A stretch of DNA of 41,280 bases from a virus (IMGVR_UViG_3300030106_003981:1-41280); one strand, 5' to 3'; positions 23,610 to 30,489 are shown, counted from the stretch's first letter. Notes: a model not told the origin generated them from the letters alone. Program-made: numbers and translations.

Positions 23610-24863
23610 TCAATACAAACGATAGGTCGTAGTCCCCATGGCCTCTGGTTTGGCCAAGTTGAACTGCTGCAAAACAAGATAGCCGAAAGCGTCGAACGCA
23701 TGGTCCACTCCTAAATTTTTGTTGGGCAACCCGGTCCCAGGCGCATACGTCAAAGTCCGTAGTGACTTGATCAATTCCTTACATCTAGGATGAATCTTTA
23801 CTCTCCGCGCTCCAGAAGCATCTAGCAGGCCCGTATTGACTGCCGTAATTTTGTCGCGGATCTTCCACGGTGCCTTGGGACTCTGAACCGTAAAGCCGTT
23901 TCGCCTTAAAATAGCGTGGTCCGTTACGCCAACACCACTTGTCTTTCGTGCTCCGCCAGTAGGGTCAGGACACGCTATAACTCGTCGCTCCACACCGTAT
24001 CGACGGGTAACCTCCTCCGCAAAATCCCATGTTGTTGCACCGCCTGTCAGCATAATTTCGTCAAATACATATAAAGTGTCTGCATCCTTTACTGCACAAA
24101 TGCCAGACATAGGATCCACGTTAAAATCAACGCCCAATAACAACGGTTGAATTGAAATATCCTTTGCATCTGTTGAAATGTTGTCGTCTGAAAAGCTGAT
24201 CGCAACCAAACCAGTTAAATTCTCGAAGCTTGCTTCAAACTCTTGCCGAAATGTTCGAGAATCTAATTGAGCGCGGGCTGCTTCAACCTCATGAGCACTA
24301 ACATTACCGCCTTCAATCGTTGTATAACTCCATCGCTGCCATTCTCCTGTCTCGTCCTCTGGCACATAACACCACAAGTCATAAAACCAGCTAGCTGTAC
24401 CGTCAGGTGTTGAAATAAATAATGCCCACCCCTCCTTATCCGCTAAAGCAGGTCGAATTACCTCAAACCATACCTCCGCATCCATAAATGCAGCCTCGTC
24501 AAGCACTACCCCAGATAAACTGCGGCCCCTTAACGCCATCGCGTTCTCTGTACCCTTCAATTCGATCGTTGAACCGTTAATCAGCTCGATCCTTAGGTCC
24601 GTCTCGTTCTTAGTCTTGATCCATACCCTTGGTACAAGCTTCTTTAATGCTCTCCAAGCAATGTCCTTTGCCATTCGATACGTCGGAGCACAATAAAAAA
24701 ATGTCTCTCCCGGTCGGTTGATCGCTCCACGTAACAACTCCACGCATGACAAGTACGATTTCCCAAATCGACGCCCCGCTACCAATACTCGGAAGCGCTT
24801 TTCGCTCGAAAATACTTGGCCCTGTGCCCATCTCAGGCTTACAGGTGCTGTTTTTTGACTCAT
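23610..24863 (-). CDS. terL: Terminase large subunit
   Basis: A 417-residue ATPase-nuclease packaging motor. Walker A is VAGRRFGKS (28-36); Walker B is VVLDEAAF (119-126) with the catalytic Glu 123. The nuclease region has Asp in LLGVDFNVD (about 245), a VIACPDP stretch and NLGVDHAFDAFGYL near the end. I choose the ATG at 24863 (MSQKTAPVSLRWAQ), the normal start of this family. Upstream codons to 25001 lie antisense to the TerS gene. The gene runs opposite to the small subunit, 94 bases away. Confidence 0.95.
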   Translation of the reverse strand: MSQKTAPVSLRWAQGQVFSSEKRFRVLVAGRRFGKSYLSCVELLRGAINRPGETFFYCAPTYRMAKDIAWRALKKLVPRVWIKTKNETDLRIELINGSTIELKGTENAMALRGRSLSGVVLDEAAFMDAEVWFEVIRPALADKEGWALFISTPDGTASWFYDLWCYVPEDETGEWQRWSYTTIEGGNVSAHEVEAARAQLDSRTFRQEFEASFENLTGLVAISFSDDNISTDAKDISIQPLLLGVDFNVDPMSGICAVKDADTLYVFDEIMLTGGATTWDFAEEVTRRYGVERRVIACPDPTGGARKTSGVGVTDHAILRRNGFTVQSPKAPWKIRDKITAVNTGLLDASGARRVKIHPRCKELIKSLRTLTYAPGTGLPNKNLGVDHAFDAFGYLVLQQFNLAKPEAMGTTTYRLY

Positions 24864-24957
24864 ACCTATCACATTACACGCTTTTTCAACCCCTACCCCC
24901 CTCCCGGCGTGCCAAAATGACCCCCATACCGTTAATATCGTAAAAAAGGTCGATTTG

Positions 24958-25338
24958 ATGGCTGACACTGACCGCACCACACGAATTAAGCAAGATCGCA
25001 TCCGTAGGCTGTATCGCCGTCAGCTTGATGGCCTCTCCGCTAGAGCACTCGTTTATGATCACGCCGAGAAAGAACAGTGCTCTATCCCAACCGCTTGGCG
25101 TGATTGGGCTGAAGTTAAACAGCTCGTTGATGAAGACTGGCAGGCTGATCGCGAAAATATGCTTGCTCGCCTTCAGCACATGCGTACCAAACTCTTCCAT
25201 CAAGCCCTTAAGAAAGGCCAGCTCCAAACCGCTAGCCAAGTCCTTGACTCCATCGGACGTGTCATCGGTGAATCCGTTGAAACCGTCAATATCCAAGCAC
25301 CCGACCTGAAAATCTCTATCGAAAATAAAGGCGACTAG
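24958..25338 (+). CDS. terS: Terminase small subunit-like
   Basis: A 126-residue protein in the size range of small terminase subunits. The N-terminus has a helix-turn-helix pattern (residues 15-55: RRLYRRQLDGLSARALVYDH, then IPTAWRDWAEV), followed by a long helix pair and an oligomerisation-like LKKGQLQTASQVLDSIGRV. It would bind the packaging start site. I take the ATG at 24958, with AAGG seven bases upstream. It is divergent from terL, an unusual arrangement. Confidence 0.75.
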   Translation: MADTDRTTRIKQDRIRRLYRRQLDGLSARALVYDHAEKEQCSIPTAWRDWAEVKQLVDEDWQADRENMLARLQHMRTKLFHQALKKGQLQTASQVLDSIGRVIGESVETVNIQAPDLKISIENKGD

Positions 25339-25366
25339 CCTACACGCTCCAATAAAACCAAACCCT

Positions 25367-25393
25367 GCCCCCCGCCTATAGGGGGCTTTTTTA
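25367..25393 (+). terminator. Intrinsic terminator after terS
   Basis: GCCCCC (25367-25372) and GGGGGC (25381-25386) form a 6-bp GC stem, followed by six T (25387-25392). It lies 28 bases after the terS stop. Confidence 0.88.
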
Positions 25394-25475
25394 TTACACG
25401 AATGCTGTTGAACAGATATATGTTTAGGTTCCCCGCCCTGAGCAAGCGGCTGACACTTTTGCAACTGCACCCCCC

Positions 25476-25508
25476 AAAAAAAGCCGGGGGTCAATCGACC
25501 CACCGGCT
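25476..25508 (-). terminator. Intrinsic terminator at the end of the 46-residue gene
   Basis: On the minus strand AGCCGG-t-GGGTC (25508-25497), loop GATT, GACCC-CCGGCT (25492-25482) make an 11-bp stem with one bulge, followed by seven T (25482-25476, plus-strand A run). The stop codon of the gene lies within the hairpin, at the loop. Confidence 0.85.
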
Positions 25509-25631
25509 CCAATTTTTTAACCACTCTTCAGTCTCTTCTTCTTCAGTTTTTTTGTTCAAGATTTCGTGACAAATGTTTAAAGAAGTTTCAACCTGTTGGA
25601 GTTGTTTTTTGAGCTGTTCAGATAGTTTCAT
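25491..25631 (-). CDS. Isolated small coiled-coil protein
   Basis: A 46-residue protein: MKLSEQLKKQLQQVETSL, a short coiled coil, then a Glu-rich stretch and a C-terminal ...EWLKNWSRWVD. It has no neighbours on its strand for hundreds of bases, with its own strong promoter (25659-25687) and its own terminator. I choose the ATG at 25631; an upstream frame would run into the promoter. An early transcribed regulator or inhibitor of a host protein is a reasonable guess; no family is recognised. Confidence 0.65.
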   Translation of the reverse strand: MKLSEQLKKQLQQVETSLNICHEILNKKTEEEETEEWLKNWSRWVD

Positions 25632-25658
25632 TTGGTTGCGTAGGTTAACTACTCTTTT

Positions 25659-25687
25659 AAGATAGCACAGGAGAGGAGGGAAGTCAA
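25659..25687 (-). promoter_or_regulatory. Sigma70-type promoter of the isolated small gene
   Basis: On the minus strand TTGACT (25687-25682), a 17-base spacer and TATCTT (25664-25659). Only two of twelve bases differ from strong consensus. It lies about 28 bases before the start codon at 25631. Confidence 0.8.
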
Positions 25688-25755
25688 GTGATATTTGATA
25701 AGCATTCCTGATCACACTCGTGTCTCACATTAGTTATAATTCGTAACTTAAAATC

Positions 25756-25785
25756 TTGCCCGGATGGCATCATTTTTGCTATACT
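25756..25785 (+). promoter_or_regulatory. Sigma70-type promoter of the leader operon
   Basis: TTGCCC (25756-25761), an 18-base spacer and TATACT (25780-25785). A second, weaker -10 (TATAAT at 25735-25740) lies upstream. The transcription start is expected near 25792. The promoter faces away from the minus-strand one at 25659, so the two are back to back about 70 bases apart. Confidence 0.75.
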
Positions 25786-25984
25786 ACAGGAGAAGGGCAA
25801 CCCTTCACCTTGCACCTAGAAAACGCGGTAAACCCGCTTCATGAGCCTGAGCTGATAGCTAATTAGCCTCTGATGCGACCAGTGCGGGTTATCCTCGCCA
25901 GCGTTCGCACCGCCGGAGACTGACTCACCGCCTCACGGCGACGCTATCAGTGAAGGACGATAAACCAACCCTACCAACTCCACC
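25786..25984 (+). ncRNA. Structured leader without genes
   Basis: About 200 bases between the promoter and the first tiny gene with no open frame of note. A perfect hairpin GAAGGG-CAA-CCCTTC (25792-25806) would lie right at the start of the RNA. Further stems are GCGG-taaac-CCGC near 25825 and CGCC-tcac-GGCG near 25930. CTGATAGC (25852-25859) can pair with GCTATCAG (25943-25950) and enclose them. An 8-bp match of this type is expected about once by chance in such a stretch, so the closing stem is weak evidence. A regulatory leader or riboswitch is possible; I matched no known class. Confidence 0.4.
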
Positions 25985-26125
25985 ATGAAGTCATTTTGTG
26001 AGCTATTGGCGGCCGTTGTGGCTGCCGGGTCGTTTGGCGCTGCTCTCGCATTAACTGCGGCAACGGAGCCAGGGGCGTTCCATCATCACAGTGGGACTCA
26101 ACGTTATGTGCGGGTCGTACGATGA
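25985..26125 (+). CDS. Tiny secreted-like peptide upstream of the Cys-rich protein
   Basis: A 46-residue peptide: MKSFCELLAAVVAAGSFGAALALTAATEPG, where the hydrophobic run (about residues 7-26) looks like a signal or membrane anchor, then a HHH segment and a basic end (RYVRVVR). Its stop overlaps the next start as ATGA. It is the first gene behind the leader. It could be a leader-peptide-type regulator, a small membrane protein or a secreted peptide. No family recognised. Confidence 0.6.
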   Translation: MKSFCELLAAVVAAGSFGAALALTAATEPGAFHHHSGTQRYVRVVR

Positions 26126-26250
26126 GAACAGAAATCCTGGCAAGAATAGTTAACATTTTTCCCGATTCGTTTATGTGGTTTTTCCCTGTTTCCGTAATTC
26201 ACAGAAGCATAGAGATTAGTCGCATTAAATCATCGAGGGCGATTCAATGA
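26122..26250 (+). CDS. Tiny hydrophobic peptide, coupled on both sides
   Basis: A 42-residue peptide, ATG at 26122 inside an ATGA overlap with the preceding gene, and stop at 26248-26250 overlapping the next start as ATGA. The sequence (ILARIVNIFPDSFMWFFPVSVIHRSI) is a likely membrane helix followed by a basic end. Double four-base overlaps argue that it is a real gene, translated with its neighbours. Function unknown. Confidence 0.6.
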   Translation: MRTEILARIVNIFPDSFMWFFPVSVIHRSIEISRIKSSRAIQ

Positions 26251-26939
26251 CTATTTCTGAATCATTGTTTCACCTTTCGCGGGTTTCGTCTAATAAAAAG
26301 ACGGGACCGATCGCAGTCACGACGACATCAAAAAATAGTTGTCCGAAGGATTGCGGAATGCGCGAAGTTTGTTATGCGGCATCGGGTCCGCTTAATCTTC
26401 ACTGGAATGCCGTTTCAAGCGGTCAACGTTCCAGGGGATGGCGGGATCATTTGGATGATCTTTCTACTTTGCCAGTTGGTTCAGCGTTACGGTTGAATCA
26501 AGCTGGTGACTTAGTGGCGGGGATGTCCGGTCGATTGTCTCGAGCTTTTCTCAATGGCCTTGTGTCTGTTGTGAAGGCTCGCAGGCTGCAGGCTTGGACG
26601 TATACGCACCATGATCACATGATCGGCGAGAATGCCAAACTGCTGAGGCGTGCTAATCGTGAGGGCTTGCGGATCAACGTTTCGACAGAAACAGAAAAAT
26701 CTGCAGACCGTGCGATAGCTGCAGGCCTTCCGGCTGTATTGGCTGTCTCAAGCCATGAAAGCCGAACAGTTTGGAGAACAGCAGACCGAAATCTAGTTAA
26801 GGTTTGCCCTGCTCAGATTCGGGACACTGACTGCAGTCGATGCATGTTATGCCATAAGCGAGGTTCAAAGGTGATTATCGCTTTTCTCGCGCATGGTATT
26901 AGAAAAAAAACTGCAAATTTGTTTCTATCACCCGCCTAA
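26247..26939 (+). CDS. Cys-rich phage protein (DUF7227-like)
   Basis: A 230-residue protein of a family I recall from many phages but which has no known function. Near the N-terminus is C32-x3-C36-x5-C42 followed by SGPLNLHW. The middle has LRLNQAGDL and WTYTHHDHM. Near the end is C187-x8-C196-x2-C199-x2-C202, then AFLAHG. These Cys and His could bind zinc or an iron-sulphur cluster, a guess. It is the third member of a coupled group and its TAA stop is the loop of the terminator. Confidence 0.75.
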   Translation: MTISESLFHLSRVSSNKKTGPIAVTTTSKNSCPKDCGMREVCYAASGPLNLHWNAVSSGQRSRGWRDHLDDLSTLPVGSALRLNQAGDLVAGMSGRLSRAFLNGLVSVVKARRLQAWTYTHHDHMIGENAKLLRRANREGLRINVSTETEKSADRAIAAGLPAVLAVSSHESRTVWRTADRNLVKVCPAQIRDTDCSRCMLCHKRGSKVIIAFLAHGIRKKTANLFLSPA

Positions 26940-26951
26940 TGGCGGGTTTTT
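26931..26951 (+). terminator. Intrinsic terminator whose loop is the stop codon
   Basis: CCCGCC (26931-26936), loop TAAT, GGCGGG (26941-26946) and five T. The TAA of the Cys-rich protein gene is the first three bases of the loop. Confidence 0.88.
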
Positions 26952-26954
26952 CTC

Positions 26955-27218
26955 ATGACTCACGAAATCACCGCCGCAGACTGTACATGGGCAGAGCTTC
27001 ACTTTTCTGATTTAGGTGAGGCTCGGGAACATTTGAACGATTTAATCCAGACCAGGAAAAGTTTAGAAAGCATGCAAAGGCTTAAAGTTTTTGCGATTTC
27101 TGACGTTCCAGGGGCTGACATTGGTCGAATTGATCAACAGATCAAAGCGCTTGAGGAGGAGGAATCGGAATTGTCCGATTTAATCGCTGAATGCGCCTTA
27201 AATGATTTGTTTGATTAA
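26955..27218 (+). CDS. Small coiled-coil protein
   Basis: An 87-residue acidic protein: WAELHFSDLGEAREHLNDLIQTRKS, a short middle part and a Glu-rich coiled coil (QQIKALEEEESELSDLIAE). It starts four bases after the T run of one terminator and is followed by another. Its start is therefore close to the terminator, so some read-through or a nearby promoter is needed. No family recognised. Confidence 0.65.
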   Translation: MTHEITAADCTWAELHFSDLGEAREHLNDLIQTRKSLESMQRLKVFAISDVPGADIGRIDQQIKALEEEESELSDLIAECALNDLFD

Positions 27219-27229
27219 CAGTAAAATGA

Positions 27230-27253
27230 CCCCGGTTTATCCGGGGTTTTTTT
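27230..27253 (+). terminator. Intrinsic terminator between convergent genes
   Basis: CCCCGG (27230-27235), loop TTTAT, CCGGGG (27241-27246) and seven T. It separates the 87-residue gene from the convergent minus-strand gene, and with its weak T run on the other strand may act both ways. Confidence 0.88.
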
Positions 27254-27271
27254 ATGTTTACGTTCCAATGA

Positions 27272-27463
27272 TCAGGAGTTGTAGCAGCGGATGGCAGCGC
27301 CGTCTAATTTGGCTCTGACAAGTTTGGATCGAATCCAGGCTAAGCGGCCTGAATGGCGCTTGCCGTCGTTGGTGGTTTTGAATGCGTGAATGGCTTCGAG
27401 GATGAGTTCCATCTCATCGGGGCAGAGCCATTCGGTGTCGGGTTGCGCTTGCGGTTTTTCCAT
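27272..27463 (-). CDS. Small hypothetical protein near a palindrome
   Basis: A 63-residue protein with a helical centre (CPDEMELILEAIHAF) and a basic C-terminal half (LAWIRSKLVRAKL). Its start lies 31 bases from a 20-bp palindrome (27495-27514), on the side facing the plus-strand operon. AGAGGAA lies directly before the ATG. It is the only minus-strand gene in this stretch. A regulator is a fair guess from its position; I do not see a definite DNA-binding motif. Confidence 0.6.
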   Translation of the reverse strand: MEKPQAQPDTEWLCPDEMELILEAIHAFKTTNDGKRHSGRLAWIRSKLVRAKLDGAAIRCYNS

Positions 27464-27494
27464 TTCCTCTGTATTGTATTACAAGAGACGGGGA

Positions 27495-27514
27495 TCAGTG
27501 GGAATTCTCACTGA
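27495..27514. promoter_or_regulatory. Operator-like palindrome in a divergent region
   Basis: The sequence TCAGTGgGAATTCtCACTGA is a 20-bp palindrome apart from one mismatched pair (9 of 10 pairs match). It lies between the divergent starts at 27463 and 27547, 31 bases from one and 32 from the other. A dimeric repressor site is the simplest reading. The central GAATTC is itself a restriction site. Confidence 0.7.
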
Positions 27515-27546
27515 GAACCGCCTCCGCTCCAACAAAACCTAACACC

Positions 27547-27783
27547 ATGAAACATCGAACCTTGCTCAGTTTTTCACTTGAAAATGATCCTGTCGTCACT
27601 ATTGAACTGGGTTGTATTACTGCAGCCGATGACTCTGGTGAATCGATCATCATTCACACCGGCCTAACCTGCTTGAATGCTGCAATTTTGGATTACGTCA
27701 AAACTTGCAACCGTCCGTTCCAAGATCAACTAATTCAAATCCTCACCGATCAAATCAGACCAAGCCAAACCGATGCAAACTGA
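27547..27783 (+). CDS. Hypothetical protein, first gene of a small operon
   Basis: A 78-residue protein with beta-rich first half (LLSFSLENDPVVTIEL) and a helical C-terminus. The leader contains CGCTCCAAC but no strong ribosome site. It overlaps the next gene by 11 bases. It is the first of seven closely packed genes up to a terminator at 29563. Function unknown. Confidence 0.6.
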   Translation: MKHRTLLSFSLENDPVVTIELGCITAADDSGESIIIHTGLTCLNAAILDYVKTCNRPFQDQLIQILTDQIRPSQTDAN

Positions 27784-28102
27784 TTACCATGAAAAGGCGC
27801 GACTTATTCGTGAAGAATCCACAAGCATCATTGCTTCATTGCACGCAGAAGGCCTCAGCCGTAAAGAGATCACTGACATCCTGGTGGCTGACCATGGTGT
27901 TCCCCAATCCTCTGCTTATCGTTTCTACTCTGCTTTTATCTCGCAACAGGAGGAGGAACCGTGGGGCAATCCAGCACTTAACACCACAAGAACTAAGGCG
28001 ATACAGGCTCTGGAACGACTCCTAGAAGACGCGGAAAACCGCGACGATAAAACAGAGATTAAAGAAATCTCATCCATCATCCTCAAAGCTATCAAACGAT
28101 GA
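27773..28102 (+). CDS. HTH protein, terminase-small-like architecture
   Basis: A 109-residue protein. Residues 20-55 form a helix-turn-helix (HAEGLSRKEITDILVADHG, then VPQSSAYRFYSAF). After a short linker a helix-pair follows (TRTKAIQALERLLEDAENRD and IKEISSIILKAIKR). This layout is also that of small terminases and phage regulators. It overlaps both neighbours. It may control this operon or the 27495 palindrome, an inference. Confidence 0.7.
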   Translation: MQTDYHEKARLIREESTSIIASLHAEGLSRKEITDILVADHGVPQSSAYRFYSAFISQQEEEPWGNPALNTTRTKAIQALERLLEDAENRDDKTEIKEISSIILKAIKR

Positions 28103-28404
28103 CTGACATCATCAGAATCGACACCATTGAACCCCTGGACGACAATCCGGGGGTGATGGCGTTCCAACAACATCCGATCACCTATGAAGTGATCGCGTGG
28201 ATTGACGATATGGTCCAGACTTCTCCGGCGATACTTAATCCGCCAGACATTGCTGAACCTGCACAGTTTAGTCCTGCAGAATGCAGAGCTGAATTCACAC
28301 TAGAACCAGGAGAGCTTCGGCCTCCTGTTAACGCTCCAATGATGGAGATCATTCAGTTTTTGGATGGTCTTGATCTCGACTGGCAACCTACCGGATTCAA
28401 TTGA
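28099..28404 (+). CDS. Hypothetical acidic protein
   Basis: A 101-residue acidic protein with several Pro and Glu residues and no known motif. ATGA overlap with the preceding gene. It lies in the middle of the operon of small proteins. Nothing in the sequence points to a function. Confidence 0.6.
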   Translation: MTDIIRIDTIEPLDDNPGVMAFQQHPITYEVIAWIDDMVQTSPAILNPPDIAEPAQFSPAECRAEFTLEPGELRPPVNAPMMEIIQFLDGLDLDWQPTGFN

Positions 28405-28688
28405 TGGCATTGACCACACGAACAGAAGCTGAACGTTCCATCACACAGCTGTTGTGTCTGATCCTAGGAGGGAAACATGCTAATGCTTCCTCTCACCTCT
28501 CTCAGAGCCTCCCAGAGCGCTTAGAGCTGTGCTTCAAGCTAGTTCAGGGGGAGATGCAGCAAGCCATCACCAATGGCGATCCAGAAGTCCTTGGTTCAGC
28601 CATGACAGCGGGACAGCGCAAACTCACTAGCCTTCAATCCCTTAGCACTCTTAATAAATTGATTGAGGAGTGTGAGTGGAATGACTGA
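28404..28688 (+). CDS. Hypothetical helical protein
   Basis: A 94-residue protein with a mostly helical pattern (SITQLLCLILGG, RLELCFKLVQGEMQQAIT, LQSLSTLNKLIEE). I choose the ATG at 28404, which overlaps the preceding stop as TGATG; a TTG one codon upstream is possible. The end overlaps the next gene by eight bases. Unknown function. Confidence 0.6.
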   Translation: MALTTRTEAERSITQLLCLILGGKHANASSHLSQSLPERLELCFKLVQGEMQQAITNGDPEVLGSAMTAGQRKLTSLQSLSTLNKLIEECEWND

Positions 28689-28887
28689 ATACGAATCCAC
28701 TAAAATTCAACGTGCTCTCGACATCCTTAAAGGTGTCGTAGAGCGCGAGGATAAACGCCACATGATGGATGAACAGCTTACCGCTTCAATGCGAAACCTT
28801 CTGGAGTATGAGGTCATTCCTCAGCTGGAAAATGAGCTTGATTACGATCCAACACCACAAACCGCTTACGATTTCTTTCATTCATGA
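28681..28887 (+). CDS. Hypothetical small helical protein
   Basis: A 68-residue protein, helical and charged (IQRALDILKGVVEREDKRHM, then LEYEVIPQLENEL). I choose the ATG at 28681, which overlaps the preceding stop (ATGACTGA) and has GAGGAG about 12 bases upstream; an ATG six codons earlier is less likely. Coupled to the next gene by ATGA. Unknown function. Confidence 0.6.
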   Translation: MTEYESTKIQRALDILKGVVEREDKRHMMDEQLTASMRNLLEYEVIPQLENELDYDPTPQTAYDFFHS

Positions 28888-29297
28888 ACTACTCTACAGA
28901 TTGGCAGCCAGTCGCACCTTCCACTCGTGCAGGTTCATCTGGCAAGTTGATTCAATGCCCAAACTGCAACGCAGTTCGTCGCGTCTACCACTTCTCATGG
29001 TCTGCGCTCCAATGCTCTCAATGCGACACCATGGTCGATAAGTACGCTTGGAGCTGTGAATCCTATGAACACAAACATCATCTGGCACCACAACAGGTTG
29101 ATGCCATTGTTGAAAGTCATCTTCTGAAACGCGAAAAAAGACGCGCGTACCAGAAAAACAACTGGGCTCAAATTAATTTGAGGCTTCGCATTGGCAGTGA
29201 CACACTGATCCAACTTGACAAAGCTAGAGGCGATATTTCACGCCTCGCATATGTCCAAAGCCTAGTAGAACAAGCTATGTCTAAACACGACTCATGA
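28884..29297 (+). CDS. Zinc-ribbon plus RHH-like regulator
   Basis: A 137-residue protein with a zinc ribbon C25-x2-C28 and C44-x2-C47, and a C-terminal ribbon-helix-helix-like segment (QINLRLRIGSDTLIQLDKA, then SRLAYVQSLVEQAM). The two parts are joined by a basic, Lys/Arg-rich linker. The combination suggests a DNA-binding regulator. It is coupled to both neighbours by four-base overlaps. Confidence 0.7.
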   Translation: MNYSTDWQPVAPSTRAGSSGKLIQCPNCNAVRRVYHFSWSALQCSQCDTMVDKYAWSCESYEHKHHLAPQQVDAIVESHLLKREKRRAYQKNNWAQINLRLRIGSDTLIQLDKARGDISRLAYVQSLVEQAMSKHDS

Positions 29298-29503
29298 GCA
29301 GCAAACTTAAAGGTAAACCTCACTCCCCAGAAGGTTCCCGCGTTCCAACAGACCTTCTGCCGAAAGCGATTCGCTATGAAGCAGCTAGAGCAGTTGTATT
29401 TGAACGACAGGGCAAACCTGATCACGCCAGTGAATGCCTCAAACTAAAACGCTTCTATGAACGTAGAGCAATGGAAGAATGCCTAGACCCAGGGCCAACC
29501 TAA
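29294..29503 (+). CDS. Small basic helical protein, last in operon
   Basis: A 69-residue protein, charged and helical (LPKAIRYEAARAVVFERQGK, then LKLKRFYERRAMEE). Its last 21 bases overlap a minus-strand frame that ends at 29483. A terminator follows 60 bases later. Unknown function. Confidence 0.6.
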   Translation: MSSKLKGKPHSPEGSRVPTDLLPKAIRYEAARAVVFERQGKPDHASECLKLKRFYERRAMEECLDPGPT

Positions 29504-29662
29504 TTCCACATCTCTCGACCATCCGTCCTCCTCCATAGGACGCTCCAAAACATACAATCTGAGCAGGCGTTTCATCTCTTCGAGATCGACGTCTGCTTTT
29601 TTTGCACCTATCGCTACGTTGTAACGTAGGTGATATAAATCATCTAAGATTTCGTCGATCAA
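29483..29662 (-). CDS. Small acidic helical protein after the exonuclease
   Basis: A 59-codon frame with a TTG start at 29662 that overlaps the exonuclease stop, with GGAG seven bases upstream in TTGGAGCG. The product starts with MIDEILDDLYHLRY and ends WSRDVELGWPWV. It fills the gap that would otherwise be empty and overlaps the convergent gene by 21 bases. A terminator for the opposite strand lies inside it. Likely real but of unknown function. Confidence 0.5.
   Translation of the reverse strand: MIDEILDDLYHLRYNVAIGAKKADVDLEEMKRLLRLYVLERPMEEDGWSRDVELGWPWV
29563..29603 (+). terminator. Intrinsic terminator of the small-protein operon
   Basis: GCAGGCG (29563-29569) pairs with CGTCTGC (29590-29596; one G-T), with an inner ATCTC/GAGAT stem, followed by seven T. 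It lies 60 bases after the end of the 69-residue gene, within the convergent minus-strand frame. Confidence 0.75.
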
Positions 29663-30489
29663 TCTAACGCTCCAAGATCAAGCATCGCCATATAGTTATC
29701 AAGCCGTTCTTGCCATCGGCATTCACAGCCTCTCATCTCAAGTTCGCTCAACATCCTGAGCTGAACATTACCGTTCGGTTTCGCAATTACCACCGCTCCA
29801 GCATCAACACGAATTCCAGCTCTCTCATGAAGAGCCATACTGTAAGCGCCCAGTTGGTCTTGGTGATCTTTTAGCCATGCCTCAGGCTTATCAGCCTCAC
29901 GGCTGGTCGTCTTAAAATCACAAATTGTCAGGCCCAGTGGTGTGTCGATCAGGGCGTCTGCTGTCCCCGCAAACCCGCCTGAATGACTCACACTAAATTC
30001 CGACGCATGAATGGCCGTTACCGTTCCACTAACCAGCCAATCTGATAAACCTCTGGCGTACTCACGGGCGGGCCATGCAACTTTCGGCGCTCCTTCCATC
30101 GACTTCTTAAGTGCCCAGGCGGTGATGGCTTTTGGAGCGCGTGCCAAACCATCATCCCAAATAGACCACGATCCTTTCTTGTTGGCACTCTGACGGGCCA
30201 GCTTCGCTGCGGTCTTGAGCACGTACTCACAATGCTCATGAGCGATAGTCCCCCGATCGCAAGCAAGCTCACGCTCCAAACCACTGCCGGCTCGCTTTGA
30301 CCAACGTTCCAATGCATCCTTCTGTGCTTGAGGTGCGGTGTGCTTCAGGATATGCGTGACAGAGTGATAAATCTGTCCGTCTTGATCCCGATAAACCCTG
30401 AATGGGCCTGAATTGTCCTGCTCTAACTGCCAACGCCGTAACGAAGCCAGAATGTTCTGCGGATCAGCTTCAATCGTCGTGGTTGGCAT
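29659..30489 (-). CDS. PD-(D/E)XK exonuclease (RecB/Cas4/MGME1-like)
   Basis: A 276-residue nuclease of the PD-(D/E)XK fold. Motifs in order: GTIAHEHCE (H84), GFAGTADAL with Asp178, DFKTTSR with Asp191 and Lys193 (the D-x-K site), and DHQDQLGAYSMAL (Gln212, Tyr216). These are the motif set of RecB-type nucleases (MGME1-like). Expected role: 5-prime end processing or degradation of host DNA in recombination and replication. It is in an operon with an SF2 helicase. Confidence 0.88.
   Translation of the reverse strand: MPTTTIEADPQNILASLRRWQLEQDNSGPFRVYRDQDGQIYHSVTHILKHTAPQAQKDALERWSKRAGSGLERELACDRGTIAHEHCEYVLKTAAKLARQSANKKGSWSIWDDGLARAPKAITAWALKKSMEGAPKVAWPAREYARGLSDWLVSGTVTAIHASEFSVSHSGGFAGTADALIDTPLGLTICDFKTTSREADKPEAWLKDHQDQLGAYSMALHERAGIRVDAGAVVIAKPNGNVQLRMLSELEMRGCECRWQERLDNYMAMLDLGALD

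Noticed and set aside
24886-25524. A 212-codon minus-strand frame across terS
   Set aside because: It lies antisense to the small terminase, has no family-like motifs and would cover the terS terminator. It is a shadow.
25852-25950. A known riboswitch (glutamine/glnA-type) in the leader
   Set aside because: I compared it by memory with the glnA and downstream-peptide RNA motifs and found no convincing match to their conserved bases; only an 8-bp closing stem is seen.
25985-26939. RiPP-type system (precursor peptides plus modifying enzyme)
   Set aside because: The tiny genes are hydrophobic and membrane-like, with no core-peptide-like Cys/Ser/Thr segment, and the Cys pattern of the large protein is not the CxxxCxxC of radical SAM enzymes.
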